NCBI RefSeq assembly: GCF_900105095.1
Contig: NZ_LT629743.1
Location: 1,984,001 to 2,048,000, forward strand
Direction of reading: 5' to 3'
Origin: Erythrobacter sp. HL-111
GTDB taxonomy: Bacteria > Pseudomonadota > Alphaproteobacteria > Sphingomonadales > Sphingomonadaceae
Length of the DNA stretch: 64,000 nucleotides
The notes below the pieces were generated by a model. It was not told the origin of the DNA. It did no database searches and saw nothing but the letters and a program-made list of their open reading frames with translations. The position numbers were made by a program, and so were the translations under genes. Shown one piece after another: positions 1-8,179 of this stretch; position 1 is the first letter of the stretch; each line of letters begins with the position of its first letter.

Positions 1-555
1 GACCCGACGCGCAACCTGTCGGCATGTCCCGCGCTCGTGCTCAACGCGGACTACACGCCCCTGTCCTACTACCCTTTGAGCCTGTGGCCCTGGCAGACCG
101 CGATCAAGGCGGTGTTCCTCGACCGGGTCGACATCGTCGCGAGCTATGACCGCGAGGTCCATTCGCCCAGCCTCGACATGAAGATCCCGAGCGTGATCGC
201 GCTCAGGCAATACGTGAAGCAGAGCGAGTTCCCCGCCTTCACCCGTTTCAACGTCTTCCTGCGCGACCGCTTCCAGTGCCAGTATTGCGGCAGCGGGGAT
301 CACCTGACCTTCGACCACGTGATCCCGCGACGGCTGGGCGGGCGCACGACGTGGGAGAACATCATCACCGCCTGCGCGCCGTGCAACATGAAGAAGGGCG
401 GGCGGACACCGCAACAGGCGGCGATGCCGGTGCGGATGAAGCCGATCCGGCCGACCAGCTGGCAATTGCAGCAGCATGGCAAGCTGTTCCCGCCCAACTA
501 CCTCCACGAAACCTGGCGCGACTGGCTCTACTGGGACATCGAACTGGAAGCGTGA
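1..555 (+). CDS. HNH endonuclease family protein (5' end outside window)
   Basis: The reading frame is open from the first base, so the true start lies upstream; 184 residues are visible. The C-terminal half carries an HNH zinc finger: a CQYCG pair, then FDHVIPRRLGG with the Asp-His of the active site, an Asn in WENIITAC, and a second pair CAPCN. Proteins of this form are common stand-alone HNH enzymes in alphaproteobacteria, related to McrA-type nucleases, with no known partner. A GTG at 37 is an internal codon and should not be taken as the start, because the in-frame residues before it (NLSACPALVLNADYTPLS) look like the conserved N-terminus. It converges on kynU. Substrate and role are unknown. 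Confidence 0.85.
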   Translation, partial: DPTRNLSACPALVLNADYTPLSYYPLSLWPWQTAIKAVFLDRVDIVASYDREVHSPSLDMKIPSVIALRQYVKQSEFPAFTRFNVFLRDRFQCQYCGSGDHLTFDHVIPRRLGGRTTWENIITACAPCNMKKGGRTPQQAAMPVRMKPIRPTSWQLQQHGKLFPPNYLHETWRDWLYWDIELEA

Positions 556-653
556 CCTTCTGCCGCCTCTCGCAGGAATTCCTGCAGGATTCGGGGAAGC
601 ACGCGGAGCCTTCGTGCCGCCGGCCCCGGACCGAATGAACCGGGTCGACCTGC

Positions 654-1889
654 TCAGGTCACGGCCGCGCGGCGATTGAACTCGGGACGCCGCCATTCCT
701 CCCCCGCGATTACCTCGGCAAGGTGGCGGGCGGCCTCGGCGATCTCGGTAAAGGAGAGATAGGCGGGCGCGAAGCCGAGCCGCAGGATGTCGGGCGCGCG
801 GAAATCCCCGATCACGCCGCGAGCGATCAGCGCCTGGCAGATCGGATAGGCCCGTTCGTGCCGGAAGGAGAGCTGGCTCCCGCGCACCGCGCTGTCGGCC
901 GGGCTCGCGAGATCGAGCGCAAGGCCCCGTTCGGCAAGGCATTCGAGGAAGAACCCGGACAGCGCGCGCGACTTGGCGTGGAGCCGTTCGACGCCGATCT
1001 CCGCGATCAGGTCCACCCCCACTTCGAGCGCGGTCAGGCCGAGAACAGGCGAGGTCCCGCACAGCAATTGCTCCACGCCCGGGGCGGCCTCGTAATCGTC
1101 GGAAAAGGCGAAGGGCGTAGCGTGGCCGAACCAGCCGGTCAGCGGCTGGGCGAGATCGCCATGGTGCCGCTGCGCGACATAGGCGAAGGCGGGGGCGCCC
1201 GGGCCGCCGCACAGGTATTTGTAGCCGCAGCCGACCGCGAAATCGGCCCCGATGCGCGCGAGGTCGACCGGCACGGCGCCGGTCGAATGGGACAGGTCCC
1301 ACAACACCAGCGTCCCCGCTGCGTGCGCCGCTTTCGTCAGCGCCGCCATGTCGTGCATCGCACCCGTCTTGTAATGGACGTGGGTCAGCATGAGGAGCGC
1401 CACGTCCCCGCCCAGAGCCGCGGCCAGTTCCTCGCGCGGGGCGAGCCGACGCTCCGCCAGCCCCTGCCGCTCAAGCCCCGCGACCATGTAGAGATCGGTC
1501 GGGAAATTGCCCGGTTCGGACAGGACCACCTTGCGCCCCGGTCGCATGTCGAGCGCGGCAGCGATCAGCTTGAACAGGTTCACGCTGGTCGAATCGCAGG
1601 CGATGACCTCTTCGGGGGCTGCCCCGATCAGGGGGGCGATCTTGCCGCCGATCCGCTGCGCCATCTCGAACCAGCCGGCCCCGGACCGGGTGCTGTTCCA
1701 GCTGCGGATGAGCCCCTCGCCCCATTCCTCCCGCAGCGTGCGCTCCATCGCGGGCGGTGTCGCGCGCGGCAGGGCGCCGAGCGAATTGCCGTCGAGATAG
1801 ATCACGCCTTCGGGCAGGACGAAGCGTTCGCGGAAAGGCGCGAGCGGGTCGGCCGCATCGCGTTCGCGGGCGCGCCCGGCCAGGCTCAT
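654..1889 (-). CDS. kynU: kynureninase
   Basis: This 411-residue PLP enzyme hydrolyses kynurenine to anthranilate and alanine, the last step of the three-gene kynurenine route encoded here. Family features seen: YLDGNSLG near the N-terminus, a DSTSVNLFK phosphate-binding stretch, WDLSHSTGAVP with the PLP-contacting Asp, and the PLP lysine in GCGYKYLCGGPG at about residue 225. Length matches the family. The ATG at 1889 overlaps the kynB stop as ATGA, which fixes the start; the frame is open further upstream but only as a shadow of kynB. The last gene of the operon. Confidence 0.95.
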   Translation of the reverse strand: MSLAGRARERDAADPLAPFRERFVLPEGVIYLDGNSLGALPRATPPAMERTLREEWGEGLIRSWNSTRSGAGWFEMAQRIGGKIAPLIGAAPEEVIACDSTSVNLFKLIAAALDMRPGRKVVLSEPGNFPTDLYMVAGLERQGLAERRLAPREELAAALGGDVALLMLTHVHYKTGAMHDMAALTKAAHAAGTLVLWDLSHSTGAVPVDLARIGADFAVGCGYKYLCGGPGAPAFAYVAQRHHGDLAQPLTGWFGHATPFAFSDDYEAAPGVEQLLCGTSPVLGLTALEVGVDLIAEIGVERLHAKSRALSGFFLECLAERGLALDLASPADSAVRGSQLSFRHERAYPICQALIARGVIGDFRAPDILRLGFAPAYLSFTEIAEAARHLAEVIAGEEWRRPEFNRRAAVT

Positions 1890-2512
1890 GCGAGGTCCCG
1901 CAGCACGGCGCGCACCGGCGAGGCATCGCCGCCCACGATCGGCAGCGGGAGGGCGATGAGCTCGTAGCGCCCCTCCTCGACGCCATCGAGCACCAGCCCT
2001 TCGAGTACGCGCAGGTCGTGCTTCAGCACCGTCTTGTGGGCGAGCATGTCCTTCGAATCCTGCGGGTCGATCGAAGGTCCGTCGATCCCGACCAGCCGGA
2101 CCCCCTGCCCCGCCAGCCATTCGATCGTCCCGGGCGCGAGCGCCGTCGTCTCGCCCGCCCATTGCTCCTGCGGAAAACGCTCGAAAGTGCGAAACAGCAC
2201 GCGTTCGGCACCCTGGAGAGGGGGTATGTCGCCCACTTCGATCAGCCGCCCGGCGCCGCGCGCATCCACCACGAGGCATTCCCCGACATAGGGATCGAGA
2301 TCGACCCCGGCGATGTCGCTCGCGCCTTGCGCGTAATGCAGCGGCGCGTCGGCATGAGCGCCCGAATGGGTCGACAGGGTGAGCGCGGAGACATTGACCG
2401 GCGATCCATCCTCCATCCGCCACGTCCGCGCCTGGACGAAAGTCGTGTCACCGGGCCAGACCGGCAGGCCGGGATGGAGGCGCTGCGAAATGTCGCGGAT
2501 GCGCCGGCTCAT
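1886..2512 (-). CDS. kynB: kynurenine formamidase (arylformamidase)
   Basis: A 208-residue KynB-type cyclase-family hydrolase that removes formate from N-formylkynurenine. The metal-binding HSGAHADAPLHY stretch is present at about residues 48-59, followed by the usual LFRT and IGIDGPSIDP-like segments. The ATG at 2512 overlaps the kynA stop (ATGA), and the stop overlaps the kynU start in the same way, so the three genes are translationally coupled. Length is normal for the bacterial enzyme. It acts in the cytoplasm between the products of its neighbours. Confidence 0.95.
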   Translation of the reverse strand: MSRRIRDISQRLHPGLPVWPGDTTFVQARTWRMEDGSPVNVSALTLSTHSGAHADAPLHYAQGASDIAGVDLDPYVGECLVVDARGAGRLIEVGDIPPLQGAERVLFRTFERFPQEQWAGETTALAPGTIEWLAGQGVRLVGIDGPSIDPQDSKDMLAHKTVLKHDLRVLEGLVLDGVEEGRYELIALPLPIVGGDASPVRAVLRDLA

Positions 2513-3300
2513 ATCGCGGTCCTCACGCTCAGCAATTCGGGAAAGAAGGCCTGTTTCAGCACCCCTTCGAGATAGGGCACGCCCGGCGTCCCGCCGGTCC
2601 CGCGCTTGAAACCGATGATGCGCTCGACCGTCTTGAGGTGGCCGAACCGCCAGCGCTGGAAATGATATTCGAGATCGACCAGTTTCTCGGCCAGTTCGTA
2701 GAGGTCCCAATGCGCCTCCGGCTCGCGGTAGATCGCCGCCCAGGCCGCCTCCACGCTCGCATCGTGGCGCCACGGCGCCCCCACGTCGCGTTCGAGCACC
2801 TCCGGCGCGATCGCAAGGCCGCGCCGGGCGAGCAGGCGGACCGTGGCATCATAGAGGCTCGCCCGGCCGGTCTCGGCCTCCAGCCGCCCGGCCCACCCCT
2901 CGTTCCCGCGATGAAGCCGGACGTGCTTCGCATCGCGCCCGCCGAGCATGAACTCCATCATCCGGTACTGCGCCGACTGGAACCCGCTCGACGAGGCGAG
3001 GTGCGGGCGGATGCGCGAATAATCGTGCGGGGTCATCGTGCTGAGCACGTCCCAGCTCTGGATGAGCTGCTGCTGCGCGCGGGCGACGCGGGCGAGCATC
3101 TTGAAGGCGGGCCTGAGGTCGTCTGCCTCGATCCGCGCGCGGGCCTCGGCCAGTTCGTGCAGGCACAGCTTGAGCCACAATTCGCTCGCCTGGTGGACGA
3201 TGATGAAGAGCATCTCGTCATGCGCGCCCGAGGCCGGATGCTGGGCGGCCAGGATCCGGTCGAGATCGAGATAGCTCGAATAGGTGACGTCGCGGCTCAT
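2509..3300 (-). CDS. kynA: tryptophan 2,3-dioxygenase
   Basis: A 263-residue haem enzyme that opens the indole ring of tryptophan to N-formylkynurenine. It begins with TYSSYLDLDRIL and DEMLFIIVHQASELWLK, the N-terminal signature with the substrate-contacting residues; SSGFQSAQYRMMEF follows in the middle, and the C-terminal LEYHFQRWRFGHL and RGTGGTPGVPYL segments carry the haem-proximal histidine region and the substrate loop. It lies 35 bases after the DUF4112 gene and overlaps kynB by ATGA, so it may be transcribed from further upstream. Confidence 0.96.
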   Translation of the reverse strand: MSRDVTYSSYLDLDRILAAQHPASGAHDEMLFIIVHQASELWLKLCLHELAEARARIEADDLRPAFKMLARVARAQQQLIQSWDVLSTMTPHDYSRIRPHLASSSGFQSAQYRMMEFMLGGRDAKHVRLHRGNEGWAGRLEAETGRASLYDATVRLLARRGLAIAPEVLERDVGAPWRHDASVEAAWAAIYREPEAHWDLYELAEKLVDLEYHFQRWRFGHLKTVERIIGFKRGTGGTPGVPYLEGVLKQAFFPELLSVRTAI

Positions 3301-3335
3301 GCCGTCGCCCTAGCGCAGGCGTGCGGGCGAGGAAA

Positions 3336-3773
3336 CTAGCCCTCGATCACGCGGGTTTCGGGGAAATGCCGGTCGAGATGGCGGCGCAGGATCTTCAGGT
3401 TGCGGGTGTTCGAACGGAAGAAGAAATCGGCCGCGTCGCCCACCACCGGGACAAGCCCGAGCACGGCGTCGAACGCGACATTGGCGCCCATCCGGGTCAA
3501 TTGCCACTTCGAAAGGCCCAGATTGCGCGCTTCCCAGACGATGTAGGCGCCGAGCAGCGTGGTGATCACGTCGCCCAGAACCGGCACGAGGCCGACCAGC
3601 CCGTCGAGGCCGATCGGGACCTTGACGCCGGGAATGCGAAGGCTCCGCTCGAGCAGGAATTCCATCGCTTCCACGCGCTGCCGGACCGAGGCGGGATCGG
3701 TCCCGGTCGGCAGGGTGATCGCCATGGGGCGGGCCTTCGTCGCGGCGTGCGGCTTGTTTTCCATACCCCTCAT
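3336..3773 (-). CDS. DUF4112 membrane-associated protein
   Basis: A 145-residue protein of the DUF4112 family, function unknown. Two hydrophobic segments with the repeated pattern LVGLVPVLGDVITTLLGAY and VLGLVPVVGDAADFFF (about residues 60-80 and 105-120) are the family hallmark and look like paired membrane or re-entrant helices. The ATG at 3773 overlaps the stop of the upstream lipoprotein gene (ATGA), which favours this start over the ATG nine bases further in. Neighbours give no functional clue. Confidence 0.8.
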   Translation of the reverse strand: MRGMENKPHAATKARPMAITLPTGTDPASVRQRVEAMEFLLERSLRIPGVKVPIGLDGLVGLVPVLGDVITTLLGAYIVWEARNLGLSKWQLTRMGANVAFDAVLGLVPVVGDAADFFFRSNTRNLKILRRHLDRHFPETRVIEG

Positions 3774-5242
3774 CTGGTGGGTTGGGTGAGTGGGAACAAG
3801 GGGTGGAGACCCCACTGGTTCGCCTCGTACGGCCCGACCGCGCCGCGCACGAGCGACCACCTCACCGGCGGGCCGAGCGGGATGAAGATTTCCGCGTCGA
3901 CCAGGGCCGCGTGGGCTTCGACGAGAAGTCGGCGCCGCTCGGCCGGGTCGTCGAGGACCAGCGCCTGCCGGGCCAGTTCATCCGCTTCCGGTTCGCACAG
4001 GCCAAGGTCGAGCCGGCAGTTGAACTGATTGATGAACCAGCGCGGCGAGGAATAGCGCGCCAGCCGGTCCCTGAGCACGAGGTCCGCTTCTTCCCCGGGG
4101 TCGACCGGCTCGGTCCTCACCCCGATCGCCTGCCAGTCGCGGGCGATCTCGCGCAGCAGGATCGCGCTGCCGGGGCCGGGCGGCAATTCGACCCGGAGCA
4201 CGGGTTCCTCGCCGGTTTCGGCGGACCAGGCGGCGATCCGCGCGGCCGCGATGAGCCGCCTCTGCTCGAACTGGAGATCGGGCCAGCGGCTGGACGGAAA
4301 GGGGGCCGGGGGGTCGAACAGGCCGGGCGGGGCGATCCATTCGGTCGGCTGCCACCCGCCGAGGCCGAACGGTTCGATCAGCGTCGCCCGGTCGATCGCC
4401 ATCGAGAGCGCTTCGCGGCGCTCCGGTTCGGCGAGCAGGCCCGCGTCGGAAACCACCAGCAGGCCGAACAGGCCGAGCGCCGGATCGACCCGGATCGTCC
4501 CGCGCGAAAGCGGGCCGAGCTCGGCGAGGGGGAACGTCGCGAGCTTGCCGTTGAGCACGAGATCGACCTCGCCGGTCGAGAACGCATCCACCGCCGCCTC
4601 TGCCGGCATCGCGCGCAGGGTCAGCGGGCGGGCGTATTCCTCCCAGTTCTCGCGCGCGGGCAGGCCGCGGTCCTCGGGCGGCAGCGCGCTCAGCCGCACG
4701 AGCGCCTGTTCTTCCTCGTCGCGCGACATGATCATCGGCCCCGCCCCGCTTCCGGACCGCACAAGGCCGAGTTCGGGCTGGGCGAGGAGGCGGAGGAATT
4801 GCGGCATCGGGCTGGAGAGGCGCAGTTCGATCACGCGCCCCGTCATCGCCCGCACATCGGTGATCTTGGCAAGGTCGAGACCGAGCGAGGTGCCCTCGAG
4901 TTGCTCCAGCCGCGCGAGCAGGAGCCGCCGGACCCCGGCCGCGGTGATCGTATCGCCATCGGGCCAGGCGGAATCGCGCAGGCGGAAGATGTAGCTCATC
5001 CCGTCGTCGGTGACGATCCAGCGTTCGGCGATCGCGGGGATCACCTGCCCGGCCGGATCGAGCGCGACGAGCCCTTCGGCGGTGGCGGCCCGCAGGTGCT
5101 GGGCGGCCGGGGACAGGCGCACGCCCTCGGCGAAGAGCCCCTCGGCATCGCCGATGATGGCGACGTCGATCGGGCTGCCGTCGCGGGACGGGCCGCAGGA
5201 CACAGCGAGGATCGCGACAAGCAGGCAGGCGAGGAATCGCAT
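3770..5242 (-). CDS. peptide/nickel-type ABC transporter substrate-binding lipoprotein
   Basis: A 490-residue family 5 solute-binding protein. The N-terminus is a lipoprotein signal (MRFLACLLVAILAVSC, with Cys as the lipidated residue), followed by the typical family segments: AATAEGLVALDPAGQVIPAI, a WPDGDTITA-like motif and a C-terminal EAHAALVDAEIFIPLG. Members bind oligopeptides or similar solutes for an ABC importer in the periplasm. No permease or ATPase gene is adjacent, so it is an orphan. I chose the ATG at 5242 because the signal peptide starts there; a GTG at 5260 in frame would add six residues and cannot be excluded. Confidence 0.85.
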   Translation of the reverse strand: MRFLACLLVAILAVSCGPSRDGSPIDVAIIGDAEGLFAEGVRLSPAAQHLRAATAEGLVALDPAGQVIPAIAERWIVTDDGMSYIFRLRDSAWPDGDTITAAGVRRLLLARLEQLEGTSLGLDLAKITDVRAMTGRVIELRLSSPMPQFLRLLAQPELGLVRSGSGAGPMIMSRDEEEQALVRLSALPPEDRGLPARENWEEYARPLTLRAMPAEAAVDAFSTGEVDLVLNGKLATFPLAELGPLSRGTIRVDPALGLFGLLVVSDAGLLAEPERREALSMAIDRATLIEPFGLGGWQPTEWIAPPGLFDPPAPFPSSRWPDLQFEQRRLIAAARIAAWSAETGEEPVLRVELPPGPGSAILLREIARDWQAIGVRTEPVDPGEEADLVLRDRLARYSSPRWFINQFNCRLDLGLCEPEADELARQALVLDDPAERRRLLVEAHAALVDAEIFIPLGPPVRWSLVRGAVGPYEANQWGLHPLFPLTQPTR

Positions 5243-5266
5243 CTCCCTGGGTGTTAGCACCGTGTC

Positions 5267-5314
5267 CCCGCGCTTTCAGCGCCTGATTGGCCCGCGCTTC
5301 AAGCGCCTGATTGG
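5267..5314. repeat. tandem 24-bp intergenic repeat with internal hairpin
   Basis: Two adjacent 24-bp copies (5267-5290 and 5291-5314) differ at only two positions. Each contains a small inverted repeat (GCGC...GCGC, and in the second copy GCGCTTCAAGCGC). They lie between the PilZ gene and the downstream lipoprotein gene on the minus strand. There is no T-run, so a simple intrinsic terminator is not indicated. Confidence 0.6.
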
Positions 5315-5345
5315 GATGTCCGCGAGGAACCGCCTGAGCCGAAGG

Positions 5346-5708
5346 TCAGACCTTGCGAAAGGTCTTCGGATCGGGCGGCGGCGGGGCGCGGTAGACATGG
5401 AGCGGGCCTAGGTCGACGCCATTGGCGATCGGACGGCGCGCGCGCTGCGAATCGATCTCCTCGTCGAAGGCGACCCCGAATCGATCATCCTGCACCCAGG
5501 CGACGCTTCCGCGCACCGGGCCGATATTGCGCAGTTCGACCCGGACGCGGTCCCCCCGCCGGACGCGCAGGCTGCCTTCGCCCATCATGCCGCCGTCCGA
5601 CAGGTTGCGGACCCTTACGCGGTGCGTTTCCTCGCCCTCCTCGATCCTGAGATCGGCAAGCAGGAACAGGCTGTCGCGAGCGACGCTGCGCGTGTCGACA
5701 CCGGTCAT
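5346..5708 (-). CDS. PilZ domain protein
   Basis: A 120-residue single-domain protein. The PilZ signature is recognisable as VRNLSDGGMMGEG (the [D/N]xSxxG box), followed by the beta strands VRVELRNIGPVRGSVAWV and FGVAFD. PilZ domains bind cyclic di-GMP, but the usual RxxxR half of the site is not clear here (the preceding stretch reads ADLRIEEGEETHRVRVR), so ligand binding is uncertain. The start at 5708 is where the domain begins; an upstream in-frame ATG (5807) would add a low-complexity tail with no family support. Confidence 0.75.
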   Translation of the reverse strand: MTGVDTRSVARDSLFLLADLRIEEGEETHRVRVRNLSDGGMMGEGSLRVRRGDRVRVELRNIGPVRGSVAWVQDDRFGVAFDEEIDSQRARRPIANGVDLGPLHVYRAPPPPDPKTFRKV

Positions 5709-5900
5709 GATCGGTCCGCCTCCTTCGGCCCGCAAGCGGGCATTCCTTTCGAATTCATTCGGATCGGTCCAGCCGGGTTTCGGCTGCGAACCTCGGGGCC
5801 GACCCAATTCGACCCGCGGGATCGTGAGTATGGCGACGCGGTAAACGCAAGCTTAACGTGCGGCTCCGGCAGCCCGTGCCCGGAGGCCCTGTGCCATAGT

Positions 5901-5916
5901 GGAACGCAAGCGTTCC
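5901..5916 (-). terminator. hairpin 3' of dksA, possible terminator
   Basis: A perfect inverted repeat (GGAACGC-AA-GCGTTCC) lies 12 bases beyond the dksA stop. No T-run follows on the minus strand, so it may instead stabilise the 3' end of the message. Confidence 0.35.
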
Positions 5917-5928
5917 GGACCGTGAAGG

Positions 5929-6387
5929 TCAGTCGTCGCGCGAGACCTTTTCGCGGCGTTCGTGGGCTTCCTGCGCCTCGACCGTCATGGTCGCGACCGG
6001 CCGCGCGATCAGGCGCTTGAGCCCGATCGGGTCGCCGGTCACCTCGCAATAGCCGTATTCGCCCTCGTCGAGGCGGCGCAGGGCGGCGTCGATCTTGGCG
6101 ATGAGCTTGCGCTGGCGGTCCCGGGTGCGAAGCTCGATCCCCCAATCGGTCTCGCTCGACGCGCGATCGTTGAGATCGGCCTCGCGGATCGGTCCGTCCT
6201 GGAGCGATTGGAGCGTCTGGCCCGCGGCGTCGTGGATCGAGCGCTTCCATTCGATGAGCAGCATCCGGAAATAGGCCTGGTGCCGTTCGTTCATGTATTC
6301 TTCGTCTTCGCTCGGAACGTAATCAGGCTCCAGCATTCGCTTGGCCTTTTCCAGAATGTCGATGTCGTCCGACGTAGCCGATCCCAT
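5929..6387 (-). CDS. dksA: DksA-family RNA polymerase-binding transcription factor
   Basis: A 152-residue DksA. It has the coiled-coil region with the tip residues of the DNRASSETD type (here LNDRASSETD, about residues 72-81) and the globular end GYCEVTGDPIGLKRLIARP. The family normally has four zinc-ligating cysteines; only one is present here, as described for DksA proteins of other alphaproteobacteria that work without a full zinc site. It works with ppGpp in the stringent response by entering the RNA polymerase secondary channel. First gene of the minus-strand run. Confidence 0.93.
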   Translation of the reverse strand: MGSATSDDIDILEKAKRMLEPDYVPSEDEEYMNERHQAYFRMLLIEWKRSIHDAAGQTLQSLQDGPIREADLNDRASSETDWGIELRTRDRQRKLIAKIDAALRRLDEGEYGYCEVTGDPIGLKRLIARPVATMTVEAQEAHERREKVSRDD

Positions 6388-6693
6388 GAGATGCTCTTGC
6401 CCCGCAAGTTCCCGCGCCGCCGCCCTTGCGCGCCGACGCCGACAGCAATGCGGGCGCCTGCTTTCCGGACGGCCGAAGCCTCGCCGCGCCTATAGGGAAG
6501 CGCCAAGGGGGGCACAAGCCGAATTGCGAAGAAGAGCCTGCCGCGTCCTTCCCGAAGCCCGCAGCGGGGGAATACGGGGACTTGCGGGGAGGAAATCGAC
6601 GCGGCGTTAACCTATTCTTGACCACGATCCATGACTTCTCTGCACCGGAGGAACCGCAAGGGGGTCGGTTCCGCGAAGGATGGGGAGTGACAC
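6388..6693. other. intergenic region between dksA and the Sel1-type gene
   Basis: The two genes diverge, so both promoters should lie here. I see a TTGACC (6618-6623) that could serve the plus-strand gene but no convincing -10 partner. No supported coding sequence was found. Confidence 0.5.
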
Positions 6694-7023
6694 ATGCAAT
6701 TCTCGAGGGTGCAGGGGACCGATTGCCAGCCGGCCGATGGCGCCGATCAGGACATCGCGCTTGCCGCGCGCATTGCGGCCGCCTCGGCCGGCGACGTCGC
6801 GGCGCTGTTCGATCTTGGCGTTGCCTATTCCACAGCCAGCCACGATGCGCCGGCCGACCTCGTCGAAGCGCACAAGTGGTTCAACCTCGCCGCCGCCCGC
6901 GGCCACGAGGAAGCCGCCTGGAGCCGGGCGGACATCGCCGAGGAAATGACCGCGCGCGAAATCGCCGAGGCGCAGCGCCGGGCGCGCCAGTGGCTGGCCA
7001 ACGAGAGGATTCGCGCGGCCTGA
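6694..7023 (+). CDS. Sel1-type repeat protein
   Basis: A 109-residue protein with at least one Sel1-like (TPR-related) repeat: AALFDLGVAYST..., then ADLVEAHKWFNLAAARGHEEA, the classic A.KWF..AA..G pattern, at about residues 36-75. Such repeats mediate protein-protein contacts. No signal peptide is seen, so it is probably cytoplasmic. An apparently monocistronic gene that runs up to the end of the FemAB-like gene on the other strand (5-base gap). Partner unknown. Confidence 0.75.
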   Translation: MQFSRVQGTDCQPADGADQDIALAARIAAASAGDVAALFDLGVAYSTASHDAPADLVEAHKWFNLAAARGHEEAAWSRADIAEEMTAREIAEAQRRARQWLANERIRAA

Positions 7024-7027
7024 ACGG

Positions 7028-8179
7028 TCAGTCCCCGCCCGCCTTGCGGAACGGGGTCCGGTCGCCCAGGAAGAGCTGGTCGCTCGCGACGCCTTCGCGC
7101 TCGCGTTCGAGGAAATCGGCGACCGCCGCGCGAAACCCGGGATCGGCGAGCCAGTGCGCCGACCATGTCTGCACCGGTTCGTAGCCGCGCGCCAGCTTGT
7201 GCCCGCCCTGCGCCCCGGCTTCGACCCGCGGCAGGCCGAGCTCGATCGCGATGTCGATCGCCTGATAGTAACACAGCTCGAAATGCAGGAACTTCACGTC
7301 CCTGCTGCAGCCCCAATAGCGCCCGTAGAGCGCGTCGCTGCCGATGAAATTGAGCGCGCCCGCGATCGGCACGTCTCCGTCAAAGGCGAGGATCAGCACG
7401 ATCTTTTCGCCCATCCGTTCTCCCAGCAGATCGAACGCGGCGCGCGTCAGGTAGGGCGTCCCCCATTTGCGCGCGCCGGTGTCCTGGTAGAAGATCCAGA
7501 AGGCGTCCCAGTGGTGCGGCCGGATGTCGGCCCCGCTCAGCCGCTCGATACGCAGCCCTTCCTGCGCCGCGGCACGCTCCTTGCGGAGATTCTTGCGCTT
7601 GCGCGAGGCGAGTTCGGCGAGGAAGTCCTCGAAGTTGTCGTAGCCGCGGTTGAGCCAGTGGAACTGGATGTCGTTGCGAATCAGCCAGCCGGCTTCCTCG
7701 AACAGGGCGACCTGCTCCTTTTCGATGAAGGTCGCATGGGCGGAGGAGAGGCCGTTCTGCCGGCACACAGTTTCGGCACCCTTGATGAGGTGCAGCGCAA
7801 GCGCAGGGTCGGACAGGAGCAGTCGTGGCCCGCTCGCCGGGGTGAAGGGCGCGGCGATCTGGAGCTTGGGATAATAGCGCCCGCCCGCGCGGTGCCAGGC
7901 ATCGGCCCAGCTGTGATCGAAGACATATTCGCCCTGGCTGTGGCCCTTGGCATAGCTCGGCAAGGCAGCGCGCAGCGTGCCTCCCGCGTCGGTCACGACG
8001 ATCGGGGCCGGGTCCCAGCCGGTCCCTTCCCCGACGCTGCCCGAATCCTCCATCGCGGACAGGAATTCGTGGGAAACGAAGGGGTTGCGGTTCCCTCCGA
8101 GCGCGTTCCATTGGCGGCGGTCGAACTCGCCGACAGCGGGCGCGAGGCGGACGGTCAGGGCGTCGTCGCCTTCGCTCAT
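7028..8179 (-). CDS. FemAB-like GNAT-fold acyltransferase (DUF482)
   Basis: A 383-residue protein of the DUF482/FemAB-like family. Recognisable blocks are WNALGGNRNPFVSHEFLSAME near the N-terminus, SRKRKNLRKERAAA around residue 200, RKWGTPYLTRAAFDLL, and the C-terminal GGHKLARGYEPVQTWSAHW. The family has the double GNAT fold of aminoacyl/acyl transferases, but its substrate is not established. The start is set by an ATGA overlap with the upstream glycerophosphodiesterase gene. It ends a chain of five coupled genes that starts with a DUF3572 gene at 10227. Confidence 0.88.
   Translation of the reverse strand: MSEGDDALTVRLAPAVGEFDRRQWNALGGNRNPFVSHEFLSAMEDSGSVGEGTGWDPAPIVVTDAGGTLRAALPSYAKGHSQGEYVFDHSWADAWHRAGGRYYPKLQIAAPFTPASGPRLLLSDPALALHLIKGAETVCRQNGLSSAHATFIEKEQVALFEEAGWLIRNDIQFHWLNRGYDNFEDFLAELASRKRKNLRKERAAAQEGLRIERLSGADIRPHHWDAFWIFYQDTGARKWGTPYLTRAAFDLLGERMGEKIVLILAFDGDVPIAGALNFIGSDALYGRYWGCSRDVKFLHFELCYYQAIDIAIELGLPRVEAGAQGGHKLARGYEPVQTWSAHWLADPGFRAAVADFLEREREGVASDQLFLGDRTPFRKAGGD

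Noticed and set aside
572..585. Palindrome GCAGGAATTCCTGC between the HNH gene and kynU as a terminator
   Set aside because: The stem is short, has no loop and no T-run follows on either strand.
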